A stretch of DNA of 64,000 nt from Oscillospiraceae bacterium (GCA_022791945.1 JAAVZY010000065.1:1-64000); one strand, 5' to 3'. Positions 1-9,211 are shown, numbered from the stretch's first letter. A program made the numbers and translations. The notes: generated by a model from the sequence alone, not told the origin.

Positions 1-43
1 ACCTACGGAATAGTGGGGCTGGCTGTCGGAAACGGAGGAATCT

Positions 44-1651
44 ATGTCAAGACAGACCACCCAGCAACTTATTACCGCCCTATATCCGAGATTATCCCAT
101 GAGGACGAGCTTTCCGGGGAATCCAATTCCATAAGCAACCAGAAAAGAATTCTTGAAGCCTACGCAAAACAGAACGGCTTTACCAACCTCAAATGGTACA
201 CGGACGACGGATTCTCCGGGGCGAATTTCCAAAGACCCGGCTTCCAGTCCATGCTTGCCGACATTGAAGCGGGGCTTGTGGGAACAGTCATTGTAAAGGA
301 TATGTCACGGTTAGGGCGAAACTATCTTCAAGTGGGAATGTATACGGAAATGATTTTCCCACAGAAAAACGTCCGTTTCATTGCTATCAATGACGGCGTT
401 GACAGCGCACAGGGCGAGAATGACTTTGCACCTTTGCGTAATATTTTTAATGATTATCACCTGCGGGATTTAAGCGGTAAAATGAAGTCCGTTCTCTACG
501 CCAAGAAGAAAAACGGGCAGTATCTCTCCTATAAGGCTCCTTACGGGTATCTCAAGGATCCAAAGGAGCCCCACAGGCTGATTGTGGATGAATATGCCGC
601 AGGGATTGTCCGGAGGATCTTTGAGCTGCGGCGGACGGGAAGTTCCATGAACAAGATAACGTCTATGCTCAACAAGGAGGCCGTCCTGCCTCCGATGGCC
701 TATTGGCGCAGGCAGAGGGGGGAGGAAGCGGCCCATTCCGTATGGACATTGCCGGTTGTGAGCGGGATTCTGCGCAATGAGGTCTATCTGGGGAATCTGG
801 TTATGAACCGGACGGGGACACGCTCCTACAAAGACGGAAGACGTGTCAGCAAGCCCTCCTCCCAGTGGATCTGCTGTACCGGTACCCATGAGGCGATCAT
901 TTCGCAGGATGTCTGGAAGGCGGTGCAGAGCATTTGTCCGTCTCCTGTTCCTCCGAGAGGGGGAAGCCGTCAGGAGTATCTTTTTTCGGGGAAACTGAGA
1001 TGTGCCGGCTGTGGGAGCGCTTTGTCTCCTCATGTAAGATGGTGTCCTTCCAAGTCCGGGGAGAGCAGGGCATATGTGTTCTATCAATGCGGACGGCACA
1101 GGGCCTCCGGGCAAAGTGTGTGCTCCAATCACACCGTTTCTGAGCGGACGCTGATACGGCTTGTGACGGATGAAATCCGGAGTCGGGCGGCGGTACTGAA
1201 CGAGGCTGTAGCGGGAGAGAAGCTGAAAGAGAGAACAGGGAAGGATGCAAAACGCAAAGCAGAACTCATCCGACAGGAAACAGGCAGACTCCGCCGCCAG
1301 GTTCAGAAGCTGGAAGCGCAGATGGTGCAGCTTTATGAGGACAAGTACAGCGGAGGACTTACGGAGAGCGCTTTCACTTCGCTCATGCGGGAGAACGAGC
1401 GGGAACGGACATCCAAGACGGAGCGGCTGGCTCTGCTCCAGGAACAGCTGGAGCGGGCGGAAAAAGAGAGCGCTGCCCAGACAGACTGGACAGCGGTGCT
1501 CCGAAAGTATCTGAATCTGCAAGTGCTTGACCGGACTGCGGTGGATGAGCTCATCGACCATATCGAGGTCGGCGAGCGCACAGATGCAGGTGGCAATCAC
1601 GGAAAGAATGTAAAAGTATTCTACCGATTCGCTGATTCTACACAGCGGTAG
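44..1651 (+). CDS. Large serine recombinase (resolvase + recombinase + zinc ribbon + DUF4368-like C-terminus; TnpX/TndX-like)
   Basis: N-terminal YPRLSHEDELSGESNSISNQ and DGFSGANFQRPGFQSMLADIEAG...VKDMSRLGRNYLQVGMYTE serine-recombinase motifs; C-terminal Cys-pair zinc ribbon (LRCAGCGSAL...YQCGRH) and coiled coil. Confidence 0.95.
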   Translation: MSRQTTQQLITALYPRLSHEDELSGESNSISNQKRILEAYAKQNGFTNLKWYTDDGFSGANFQRPGFQSMLADIEAGLVGTVIVKDMSRLGRNYLQVGMYTEMIFPQKNVRFIAINDGVDSAQGENDFAPLRNIFNDYHLRDLSGKMKSVLYAKKKNGQYLSYKAPYGYLKDPKEPHRLIVDEYAAGIVRRIFELRRTGSSMNKITSMLNKEAVLPPMAYWRRQRGEEAAHSVWTLPVVSGILRNEVYLGNLVMNRTGTRSYKDGRRVSKPSSQWICCTGTHEAIISQDVWKAVQSICPSPVPPRGGSRQEYLFSGKLRCAGCGSALSPHVRWCPSKSGESRAYVFYQCGRHRASGQSVCSNHTVSERTLIRLVTDEIRSRAAVLNEAVAGEKLKERTGKDAKRKAELIRQETGRLRRQVQKLEAQMVQLYEDKYSGGLTESAFTSLMRENERERTSKTERLALLQEQLERAEKESAAQTDWTAVLRKYLNLQVLDRTAVDELIDHIEVGERTDAGGNHGKNVKVFYRFADSTQR

Positions 1652-1689
1652 AATGGAAACAATCATTCTTCATGAGAAATGGGCGTTCT

Positions 1690-1735
1690 TCGAGGGCAGC
1701 GCCCTCGAGGTCTTCCCCTTGAGCAGAGCTCTCCT
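1690..1735. repeat. Fragment of hairpin-repeat family (A module) at mobile-element junction
   Basis: tcgagggcagcgccctcgaggtcttccccttg. Confidence 0.7.
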
Positions 1736-1736
1736 G

Positions 1737-2204
1737 TTAAGTGCGGTACGCCAGCATCTCGGGCGTCCAGCCTTTCAGGACGTCCTGCATCTTGCGGGCC
1801 ATGGCATTCGCTCCGGGGAGGTCGTGATCCAGGTAGTTTCCGCACTCCCTGCGGGCTGCGCCGGGGATCTCGCCCTCATATCCGGCGATAAAATCCATGG
1901 TTTCCTGCACCAGGCGGATGCTGTCCTCCGGGGAGAGATTCCGCACCAGAAAATAAAACCCTGTCCGGCAGCCCATGGGCCCGGCGTAAATGATATGCTC
2001 CTTCTCCCTGCTGCTGCGCACATAAGTGGCAAACAGATGCTCAAAGGTGTGCAGGGGGGCGTTTTCCAGATATACGCCCCCGTTGGGCAGCACCATCCGG
2101 ATATCATAGGTGGTCACATCTCCGTCGATCCGGGAGGTGTACATCCCCTCGGTGAGCTTGTCGTGATCCACCTGAAAGCTGGCGATCTTCTCCATAAATA
2201 TCAT
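1737..2204 (-). CDS. luxS: S-ribosylhomocysteine lyase LuxS
   Basis: FQVDHDKL...TYDIRMVLPN...HTFEHLFATYVRSS...GPMGCRTGFYF; classic LuxS metal-binding motifs. Confidence 0.95.
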   Translation of the reverse strand: MIFMEKIASFQVDHDKLTEGMYTSRIDGDVTTYDIRMVLPNGGVYLENAPLHTFEHLFATYVRSSREKEHIIYAGPMGCRTGFYFLVRNLSPEDSIRLVQETMDFIAGYEGEIPGAARRECGNYLDHDLPGANAMARKMQDVLKGWTPEMLAYRT

Positions 2205-2218
2205 TCCTCTCCAGGGCT

Positions 2219-2908
2219 TTATCGTCCCTTGATATAGTCCACCACAGCCCGCGGCGATTTCTCCGGCAGCTCCAGGAAGAATTCCGGCTCGTGGATCTGC
2301 TCCAGATAATGGGCGTCTGAATCCGAAATCCGTCTGCCCTGAAAAGCAAAGCGCTCATCCGGAGGATTCAGCTCGATGCAGGCAAAGCCGTAATCCGGCG
2401 GGATGAAGCCCAGGCTCGACATGATGGAGGTCGTTGACTTGTTGGCGTGGGCCGGAATGGCCTCCCCGCCGTATTCCCGCGCCAGAGGGAGCAGCCGGTC
2501 GATGCTCAGGGTCAGCGCGTTGATCAGCAGCAGGGGCTCCTCGTCCACCGGCTCGTCCTGCTCGTTCCGAACCATCTGCTCTCCGAAGATTTCCGGCTTG
2601 TTCCGGATGGGAGGCAGATATTTGTATATCTCCTCTCCAAAGCCCAGGGCCCCCTCCAGCGTCTCAAACAGGCAGAGCATATGCACCTCCTCGCTGGTGC
2701 AGGCCTCCACGCCGGGTACCACCGTCACCCCGCACGCCTCCGCCACCCGGCAGGCAGCAGGCAGGTTCCGGGCCGAATTGTGATCCGTGAGGGCAATCAG
2801 ATCCAGCCCCAGCAGAGCCGCCATATTCACCAGGTTGTTGGGCGTCATGTCCTCGCTGCCGCAGGGGGAGAGGCAGGAGTGCATATGCAGATCATAGGAG
2901 AGCCTCAT
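2219..2908 (-). CDS. PHP-domain metal-dependent phosphoesterase
   Basis: YDLHMHSCLSPCG...ALTDHNSARN...AHANKS; PHP motifs. Confidence 0.88.
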   Translation of the reverse strand: MRLSYDLHMHSCLSPCGSEDMTPNNLVNMAALLGLDLIALTDHNSARNLPAACRVAEACGVTVVPGVEACTSEEVHMLCLFETLEGALGFGEEIYKYLPPIRNKPEIFGEQMVRNEQDEPVDEEPLLLINALTLSIDRLLPLAREYGGEAIPAHANKSTTSIMSSLGFIPPDYGFACIELNPPDERFAFQGRRISDSDAHYLEQIHEPEFFLELPEKSPRAVVDYIKGR

Positions 2909-3249
2909 AGGCCGCCGGGCTCCATGGCGCGGGCAATGGCCTGGGCAGTCTCAAAAACCGGCAGCTCGCTGGCCAGGACGCAGACGCCCTGTCCTGCCGC
3001 TTTCTCCATCCCATCCTTGTCCATGGGAATGTTTTCCGCCAAGACAATACAGCTTACGTCGCTGAGCACCGCCACCGCCACTGAGTTCATATTCCCCATG
3101 ACTGTGATCCAGGCGTCGTCCGCCTTGGCCCGGCCCATGACAATGCTGAGCAGATCGCAGCAGTAGATCCCGCGGATCTCCCGCTCCGCCCCCTCCCCCG
3201 GGCTGACCACCCGCAGCCCGGTTTTTTCAGCCAATTCCAAAGGCGTCAT
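2905..3249 (-). CDS. DRTGG-domain-like protein (hydrogenase-associated)
   Basis: Small ORF with DRTGG-like pattern (IRGIYCCDLLSIVMGRAKADDAWITVMGNMNSVAVAVLSDVSCIVLAEN); overlaps neighbours by 4 nt in an operon. Confidence 0.7.
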   Translation of the reverse strand: MTPLELAEKTGLRVVSPGEGAEREIRGIYCCDLLSIVMGRAKADDAWITVMGNMNSVAVAVLSDVSCIVLAENIPMDKDGMEKAAGQGVCVLASELPVFETAQAIARAMEPGGL

Positions 3250-4613
3250 TCCTTGTCATCCTTTCTGTCCGTTTTTTCCGGCTGTGCCGGAACGCCCCGG
3301 CCCTTCAGATAATTGGGGATGAAGCTGTCCAGCTTCTGAATGTTGGAGATAAGGGAATTCATATTCTCCCGGAACCGGTAGATGCACTCGTCCGGGGAGG
3401 CGATCCCCCGGACCACGTCCTCCGCCAGGGCCCGGCAGGTGGGCGCGCCGCAGGCCCCGCAGTCCAGGCCGGGCAGGCTGGCCTCCAGCTCCTCCATCTG
3501 ATTCATTTTCCGCATGGCCGCGCCGAAATCCTGATCCAGCTTGAGCACCGGGGTGTATTCCAGCGGGGTGTCCCATTTCAGCTCGCTGCCCACATTTTCT
3601 GCGTGGTTCAGGGACACCGGCAGATATTTCCGCAGGCGCTTCAGCTTGGTGCGGGCTATGTAGGGGTTTTCCACTGTGAGCACGCCGCCGATGCAGCCCG
3701 CGTTGCAGGCGTTCAGCTCGATGAAATCCAGATGCTCGAACTTTTCGTCCTCCAGATCTTCAAGGACCCGGATCACGTTTTCGATCCCGTCCGCGGCCAG
3801 GTAGTTGTCGTTGAGCAGGGCGGAGGCCTCCCCGGAGCTGCTGGCCCAGGAGACGCCGATCTTCCCCGACTGGGACTGGATAGGGGAGGCCGCGTCCGCG
3901 TGCATATGCTTCAGGAGCTTTGGGTATACGTCGCTGATGGCCACCACGGCGGAAACCTGGCTTTTTTCCGTGCCCAGGGGCATTTTGGAGGCGGTCACCT
4001 TGGCGGGGCAGGGGGAGATGAAAATAGCGCCGATCTCCTCCAGGGGAAGGCCGGTTTTTTCGTGGGCCTCCTGCTTGGCAAGCCGGGCGGCCAGCTCCAC
4101 CGGCGCGTTCAGGGGGAGCACATGATCGATCAGGCCGGGAAACCGCACCCGGATCAGCCGGGTGACCGCCGGGCAGGCGGAGCTGATCACCGGCTTGGTA
4201 ATACCCGGCTGGCGCATATAGGCCCGGGTGGCGTCGGAGACGATCTCCGCCGCCCGCGCCACCTCAAAGACATGGTCGAAGCCCAGCTCCAGCAGGGCGC
4301 TGAGCACGATTTCCACATCCTCCAGGTGGTTGAACTGGGCGTAGAGGGCAGGCGCCGGGAGGGCGATGTTGTACTTGTAGTTCTGCAGCACGTCCAGGGG
4401 ATCATAGATGGCCTTCTTGGCGTGATGGGGGCAGACCCGGATGCATTCGCCGCAGTCAATGCAGCGCTCCGGCAGGATCGCGGCCTTCCCGTCCCGGACG
4501 CGGATGGCCTCGGTGGGGCAGCGTTTGATGCAGTTGATACAGCCCATGCACTTGTCCCGATCCAGCGTGACTGAATGGAAAAAGCTCGTTGCACTGTTCA
4601 TGTCCATGACCAT
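3246..4613 (-). CDS. [FeFe]-hydrogenase-like protein with N-terminal 2x[4Fe-4S] and C-terminal 4Fe-4S domain; probable sensory/non-canonical hydrogenase
   Basis: CMGCINCIKRCP and CIDCGECIRVCP ferredoxin motifs; degenerate H-cluster motifs SSACPAVTR, SPCPAK, ELNACNAGCIGG; C-terminal LPGLDCGACGAPTC. Confidence 0.88.
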   Translation of the reverse strand: MVMDMNSATSFFHSVTLDRDKCMGCINCIKRCPTEAIRVRDGKAAILPERCIDCGECIRVCPHHAKKAIYDPLDVLQNYKYNIALPAPALYAQFNHLEDVEIVLSALLELGFDHVFEVARAAEIVSDATRAYMRQPGITKPVISSACPAVTRLIRVRFPGLIDHVLPLNAPVELAARLAKQEAHEKTGLPLEEIGAIFISPCPAKVTASKMPLGTEKSQVSAVVAISDVYPKLLKHMHADAASPIQSQSGKIGVSWASSSGEASALLNDNYLAADGIENVIRVLEDLEDEKFEHLDFIELNACNAGCIGGVLTVENPYIARTKLKRLRKYLPVSLNHAENVGSELKWDTPLEYTPVLKLDQDFGAAMRKMNQMEELEASLPGLDCGACGAPTCRALAEDVVRGIASPDECIYRFRENMNSLISNIQKLDSFIPNYLKGRGVPAQPEKTDRKDDKE

Positions 4614-4693
4614 CGCCCGCGCCTCCGCATTTTCCGGGAGGCCGGGCGTCCTTTCTTTGTTTTGCGGAAAAGGGCAGGAGCCGGCCGCCTCCG

Positions 4694-5116
4694 TCAGTCC
4701 ATATTGACCCGCATCGTGACGGTGGTGCCCACGCCCAGGGTGGTTTCAACCTTCATATCATCGGAATTTTTCTTCATGTTGGGCAGTCCCATCCCCGCTC
4801 CGAAGCCCAGGGAACGCACCTCGTCCGGAGCGGTGGACCAGCCCTCCTGCATGGCCTTCGCGATGTCGGGAATGCCGGGGCCCTGATCCGCCAGCACCAG
4901 CTCGACCCCCTCCGGGGAAATCTCTACGTCGATCACACCTCCGTGGGCGTGGATCACCATGTTGATCTCCCCCTCGTAAAGGGCGATGGCCACCTTGCGG
5001 ATCACGTTGGGGCTCACCCCCAGCTGGCGCAGGTGCTTCTTCACCGCCGCGGAGGCTTCCCCCGCCCGGGTAAAATCATCCCCATCTATATCATAGTGGA
5101 GCCTGATATTGCTCAT
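4694..5116 (-). CDS. Anti-sigma-factor-type ATP-binding protein (HATPase_c)
   Basis: VELVLADQGPGIPDIAKAMQEGWSTA...LGFGAGMGLPNMKKNSDDMKVET; Bergerat fold N/G boxes. Confidence 0.88.
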   Translation of the reverse strand: MSNIRLHYDIDGDDFTRAGEASAAVKKHLRQLGVSPNVIRKVAIALYEGEINMVIHAHGGVIDVEISPEGVELVLADQGPGIPDIAKAMQEGWSTAPDEVRSLGFGAGMGLPNMKKNSDDMKVETTLGVGTTVTMRVNMD

Positions 5117-5466
5117 TTGACTTCACTTCCCCCTCGCAAGCCGTTTTCCCAGAGCAGCCCGCAGGCCGTGAACATCCGGTGGCTGGTGGTCATCAGGGCG
5201 ATTCCCCGGGCGTCCGCCAGCTTGATCATATCCTCGTCCGGCCGTTTGCTCCGGACAAAGACAATGCAGAGCATATCCATCATGTCCGCCGTGCGGATTA
5301 CCTGGGGGTTGACCAGCCCGGTCAGCAGCACGGCCTGCTCCTTTACATAGGCCAGCACGTCGCTCATCATGTCAGAGCCGCAGGCTGTGTGCACCTCCTG
5401 GGACAGATAGGGTTCGCCGGTGATGACCTCGCAGTCCAGAATTTGCTTGATATCATTGACTGTCAT
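5113..5466 (-). CDS. DRTGG-domain protein
   Basis: MTVNDIKQILDCEVITGEPYLSQEVHTACGSDMMSDVLAYVKEQAVLLTGL; DRTGG-like pattern; overlaps the HATPase gene by 4 nt. Confidence 0.8.
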   Translation of the reverse strand: MTVNDIKQILDCEVITGEPYLSQEVHTACGSDMMSDVLAYVKEQAVLLTGLVNPQVIRTADMMDMLCIVFVRSKRPDEDMIKLADARGIALMTTSHRMFTACGLLWENGLRGGSEVK

Positions 5467-5581
5467 TATGGATAGCCCTCCTTAATTATTTTGGTGACTT
5501 CTGCCTCCGGCCATATTCTTTTCTCCGGAGGCATATCAATTTGGCAGGCAGGTACGGCGCGCCTTTCCGTTAGATGAAACC

Positions 5582-5587
5582 ATTATA
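5582..5587 (-). promoter_or_regulatory. Extended -10 (TGCTATAAT) of the leftward hydrogenase-associated operon
   Basis: Reverse complement reads GGTGCTATAATGG in the divergent intergenic region. Confidence 0.5.
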
Positions 5588-5705
5588 GCACCTTTCGCCC
5601 TATCAGTGCAATATATGAAAAAATTACATTTGGATTTTGTATTTACTGCACAAAAAATTACCAGGCCTTTTGACAAACAAAGACCTAGCATTTTGCACGG
5701 GATCA

Positions 5706-5714
5706 TGCTATAAT
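5706..5714 (+). promoter_or_regulatory. Extended -10 promoter (TGCTATAAT) of the rightward hydrogenase operon
   Basis: catgctataatagc about 190 bp upstream of the nuoE-like gene; no well-spaced consensus -35. Confidence 0.55.
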
Positions 5715-5907
5715 AGCTATTGTGTGTAAACTTTGCCGAATGGACTGGAAAGCTGTTTCCTGGTGCAGAATATCGGAGGCTCTGAGCGCGGCTGCCCGGC
5801 TCAGGCAGGAGGCCGCTTGCAAGAAACGACAGGGAGTTCCGGTTGCAGCGGGTTTACCAGAGTGCGCAATTCAGCCCAAGGGCTGAGACTTTCAAGGAGG
5901 TTTTTGC

Positions 5908-6402
5908 ATGGCTAATACTACGGGCTCCATTCCGTTCTCCGGCACCCCGGAGCAGGAGCAGCAGCTGACAAAGGTCATCGCGGAGCATCGGGATGACAAG
6001 GGAGCGCTGATGCCGGTTCTCCAGAAGGCCCAGGAGATCTACGGTTATCTGCCCATTGAGGTGCAGAAGATGATCGCGGCCGGGCTGAACGTTCCCCTGG
6101 AGGAGGTTTACGGCGTCGCCACCTTCTACAGCCAGTTCTCCCTTTATCCCAAGGGCAAGTACAAAATCAGCGTCTGCCTGGGCACTGCCTGCTACGTAAA
6201 GGGCTCCGGCGATGTGTTCGACCGGCTCTGCAAAAAGCTGGGCCTCCAGAGCGGCCAGTGCACCCCCGACGGCCGGTTTTCCCTGGATGCCTGCCGCTGC
6301 GTGGGCGCCTGCGGCCTGGCCCCGGTTTTGACCGTCAACGAGGACGTTTACGGCAAGGTCACTGTGGACGACGTGGAGACGATCCTGGCCAAATACCAGT
6401 AA
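5908..6402 (+). CDS. NuoE-like 2Fe-2S subunit of NAD(P)-dependent [FeFe] hydrogenase (HydC-type)
   Basis: GYLPIEVQKMIAAGLNVPLEEVYGVATFYSQF...VCLGTACYVKG...CRCVGACGLAPV. Confidence 0.92.
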   Translation: MANTTGSIPFSGTPEQEQQLTKVIAEHRDDKGALMPVLQKAQEIYGYLPIEVQKMIAAGLNVPLEEVYGVATFYSQFSLYPKGKYKISVCLGTACYVKGSGDVFDRLCKKLGLQSGQCTPDGRFSLDACRCVGACGLAPVLTVNEDVYGKVTVDDVETILAKYQ

Positions 6403-6423
6403 TTTTCCAGGGAGGGATGCCCC

Positions 6424-7026
6424 ATGATGACGGAGCTGTCGCTGAATGTGCTGGACATCGCCCAGAATTCCATTAAGGCCAGGGCCTCCCTGGTGCGGAT
6501 CTCCGTTTCCCGGGATACGGCTGCCCGCCGGCTCTCCATCTCCGTGGAGGACAACGGCTGCGGCATGACCCCTGAGCAGGTGGAGCACGTGATCGATCCC
6601 TTTTTCACCACCCGCACCACCCGGAAGGTGGGGCTGGGAGTCCCCTTCTTCAAGCTCTCGGCAGAGCTGACCGGCGGAAGCTTCCGAATCCAGAGCCGGG
6701 AAGGGGAGGGCACCTCCCTGAGGGCGGAATACTGCTACGACCACATTGATATGCTTCCCCTGGGGGACATGGCTTCCACCATGACCACCCTGATCAGCGT
6801 GAACCCGGATATTGACTTCGTCTATGCCTTTGACTGCGACGGCTGCTCCTTTGAGATGGACACCCGGGCCATCCGGGAGCTGATGGGGGAGGTTCCCATC
6901 AACGCGGCCGAGGTGCTGGCCTTTATCCGGGACTTTATCACCGGGAACCAGGCGGAGGCCGACCATCCGGAAACCGGCGGCCCGGTCCCCGGAACCCCCT
7001 TATCAGAAAGGAATGACATGGTATGA
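6424..7026 (+). CDS. HATPase_c domain ATP-binding protein (histidine-kinase-like, hydrogenase-operon member)
   Basis: LNVLDIAQNSIKARASLV...EDNGCGMTPEQVEHVIDPFFTTRTTRKVGLGVPFFKLSAELTGG; N/G boxes, no phospho-acceptor domain seen. Confidence 0.88.
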   Translation: MMTELSLNVLDIAQNSIKARASLVRISVSRDTAARRLSISVEDNGCGMTPEQVEHVIDPFFTTRTTRKVGLGVPFFKLSAELTGGSFRIQSREGEGTSLRAEYCYDHIDMLPLGDMASTMTTLISVNPDIDFVYAFDCDGCSFEMDTRAIRELMGEVPINAAEVLAFIRDFITGNQAEADHPETGGPVPGTPLSERNDMV

Positions 7027-7394
7027 AGAGCTTGGCAGAACTGCAAGCAATCCGTGATAAAATGAAAAACCAGATGAACGTCCGCGACGAAAGCGACGAC
7101 AAGATCCGCGTGGTTGTGGGCATGGCCACCTGCGGCATCGCCGCCGGCGCCCGCCCTGTCCTCAACGCCTTCACCGAAGAGGTGGCCAAGCGGAGCCTGG
7201 GCAATGTGTCCGTGGCCCAGACCGGCTGCATCGGCATCTGCCAGTATGAGCCTGTGGTGGAGGTCTTTACCCCGGATGGGCAGAAGACCACCTATGTAAA
7301 AATGACTGCTGAAAAGGCTGTCAAGGTGGTGGCCGATCATCTGGTGAACGGCTCCGTGGTCACCGAGTACACCATCGGCAGCGTTGCGAAATAA
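7023..7394 (+). CDS. Thioredoxin-like 2Fe-2S ferredoxin domain protein
   Basis: VVVGMATCGIAAGARPV...VAQTGCIGICQYEPVVEVF. Confidence 0.9.
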   Translation: MKSLAELQAIRDKMKNQMNVRDESDDKIRVVVGMATCGIAAGARPVLNAFTEEVAKRSLGNVSVAQTGCIGICQYEPVVEVFTPDGQKTTYVKMTAEKAVKVVADHLVNGSVVTEYTIGSVAK

Positions 7395-7408
7395 GAGGAG
7401 GATAAAGA

Positions 7409-9196
7409 ATGTATCGTTCCCATGTATTAGTTTGCGGCGGTACCGGCTGTACCTCTTCCGGCAGCCAGCAGATTATCAGCACTCTGGAGCAGGAGATTGC
7501 CCGCAACGGCCTGGATAAGGAAGTCAAGGTCATCAAGACCGGCTGCTTTGGCCTGTGCGCCCTTGGCCCGATCATGGTTGTCTATCCCGAGGGCAGCTTC
7601 TACTCTGCGGTGAAACCCGAGGATATCCCGGAGATTGTCTCCGAGCACCTGCTGAAGGGCCGGATCGTCAAGCGGCTTCTCTACTCCGAGACTGTGGAGG
7701 AGGACACTGTCAAATCCCTGAACGAAACCCAGTTCTACAAGAAGCAGCACCGTGTCGCCCTGAAAAACTGCGGCGTGATCGATCCCGAGAACGTTGAGGA
7801 GTACATTGCCTATGAGGGCTACGCGGCCCTGGGCAAGGTGCTCACTGAAATGACCCCCCAGCAGGTCATTGACACTGTGCTGGAAAGCGGCCTCCGGGGC
7901 CGGGGCGGCGCCGGCTTCCCCACCGGGCGGAAATGGTCCATGGCCGCCGCCAACCAGGCGGATCAGAAGTATGTCTGCTGCAATGCCGACGAGGGCGACC
8001 CCGGCGCATTCATGGATCGCTCCATCCTGGAGGGCGATCCCCATGTGGTGCTGGAGGCCATGGCCATCGCTGGCTATGCCATCGGCGCGACCCAGGGCTA
8101 CATCTATGTCCGGGCTGAGTACCCCATTGCGGTGAAGCGGCTGGAGATTGCCATTGCCCAGGCCCATGAGTACGGCCTGCTGGGCGACCACATCTTCGGC
8201 ACGGACTTCAGCTTTGACATAGGCATCCGGCTGGGCGCCGGCGCGTTCGTCTGCGGCGAGGAAACCGCTCTGATGACCTCCATTGAGGGCAAGCGGGGCG
8301 AGCCTCATCCCCGTCCCCCCTTCCCGGCGCTGAAGGGCCTGTGGCAGAAGCCCACCATCCTCAACAACGTGGAAACCTGGGCCAACGTCCCCCAAATCAT
8401 CCTGAAGGGGCCGGATTGGTTCAAGAGCATGGGCACTGAAAAATCCTCCGGCACCAAGGTGTTCGCCCTGGGCGGCAAGATACATAACACCGGCCTGGTG
8501 GAGGTTCCCATGGGCACCACCCTCCGGGAGATCATTGAGGAAATCGGCGGCGGCATTCCCAACGGGAAGAAGTTCAAGGCCGCGCAGACCGGCGGCCCCT
8601 CCGGCGGCTGCATCCCGGCCTCCCTCATCGACACCCCTATCGACTACGACAGCCTGATGGCCATCGGCTCCATGATGGGCTCTGGCGGCCTGATTGTTAT
8701 GGACGAGGACACCTGTATGGTGGACATCGCCAAGTTCTTCCTGGAATTCACCGTGGATGAGTCCTGCGGCAAGTGCGCCCCCTGCCGGATTGGCACTAAG
8801 CGGATGTATGAGATGCTTTCCCAGATCTGCAAGGGCAATGCCACGCTGGAGGATATCGACAAGCTGGAGGAGCTCTGCTACCAGATCAAGGCCGGTTCTC
8901 TCTGCGCCCTGGGCCAGACCGCTCCCAACCCGGTGCTCTCCACCCTGAAGTACTTCCGGGACGAGTATGAGGCGCACGTGGTTGAGAAGAGATGCCCCGC
9001 CGGGGTCTGCAAGGATCTGCTTACCTACGAGATCGACGCCGAGAAGTGCAAGGGCTGCACCCTCTGTGCCCGTCAGTGCCCGGTGGGCGCGATTACCGGC
9101 GTAGTGAAGCAGCCACACGTCATCGACAAGTCCAAGTGCATCAAGTGCGGCGCCTGCATGGAGAAATGCCGGTTTGGTGCCATTTCGAAGAAGTAA
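7409..9196 (+). CDS. NuoF-like NADH-binding subunit of electron-bifurcating hydrogenase (HydB-type)
   Basis: SGLRGRGGAGFPTGRKW...NADEGDPGAFMDR...GEETALMTSIEG...ESCGKCAPCR plus C-terminal 2x[4Fe-4S]. Confidence 0.95.
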   Translation: MYRSHVLVCGGTGCTSSGSQQIISTLEQEIARNGLDKEVKVIKTGCFGLCALGPIMVVYPEGSFYSAVKPEDIPEIVSEHLLKGRIVKRLLYSETVEEDTVKSLNETQFYKKQHRVALKNCGVIDPENVEEYIAYEGYAALGKVLTEMTPQQVIDTVLESGLRGRGGAGFPTGRKWSMAAANQADQKYVCCNADEGDPGAFMDRSILEGDPHVVLEAMAIAGYAIGATQGYIYVRAEYPIAVKRLEIAIAQAHEYGLLGDHIFGTDFSFDIGIRLGAGAFVCGEETALMTSIEGKRGEPHPRPPFPALKGLWQKPTILNNVETWANVPQIILKGPDWFKSMGTEKSSGTKVFALGGKIHNTGLVEVPMGTTLREIIEEIGGGIPNGKKFKAAQTGGPSGGCIPASLIDTPIDYDSLMAIGSMMGSGGLIVMDEDTCMVDIAKFFLEFTVDESCGKCAPCRIGTKRMYEMLSQICKGNATLEDIDKLEELCYQIKAGSLCALGQTAPNPVLSTLKYFRDEYEAHVVEKRCPAGVCKDLLTYEIDAEKCKGCTLCARQCPVGAITGVVKQPHVIDKSKCIKCGACMEKCRFGAISKK

Positions 9197-9211
9197 GGAG
9201 ACTGCCGGATT

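Noticed and set aside
470-1666. 398-aa minus-strand ORF antisense to the serine recombinase
   Set aside because: Antisense shadow; recombinase motifs on the plus strand are decisive.
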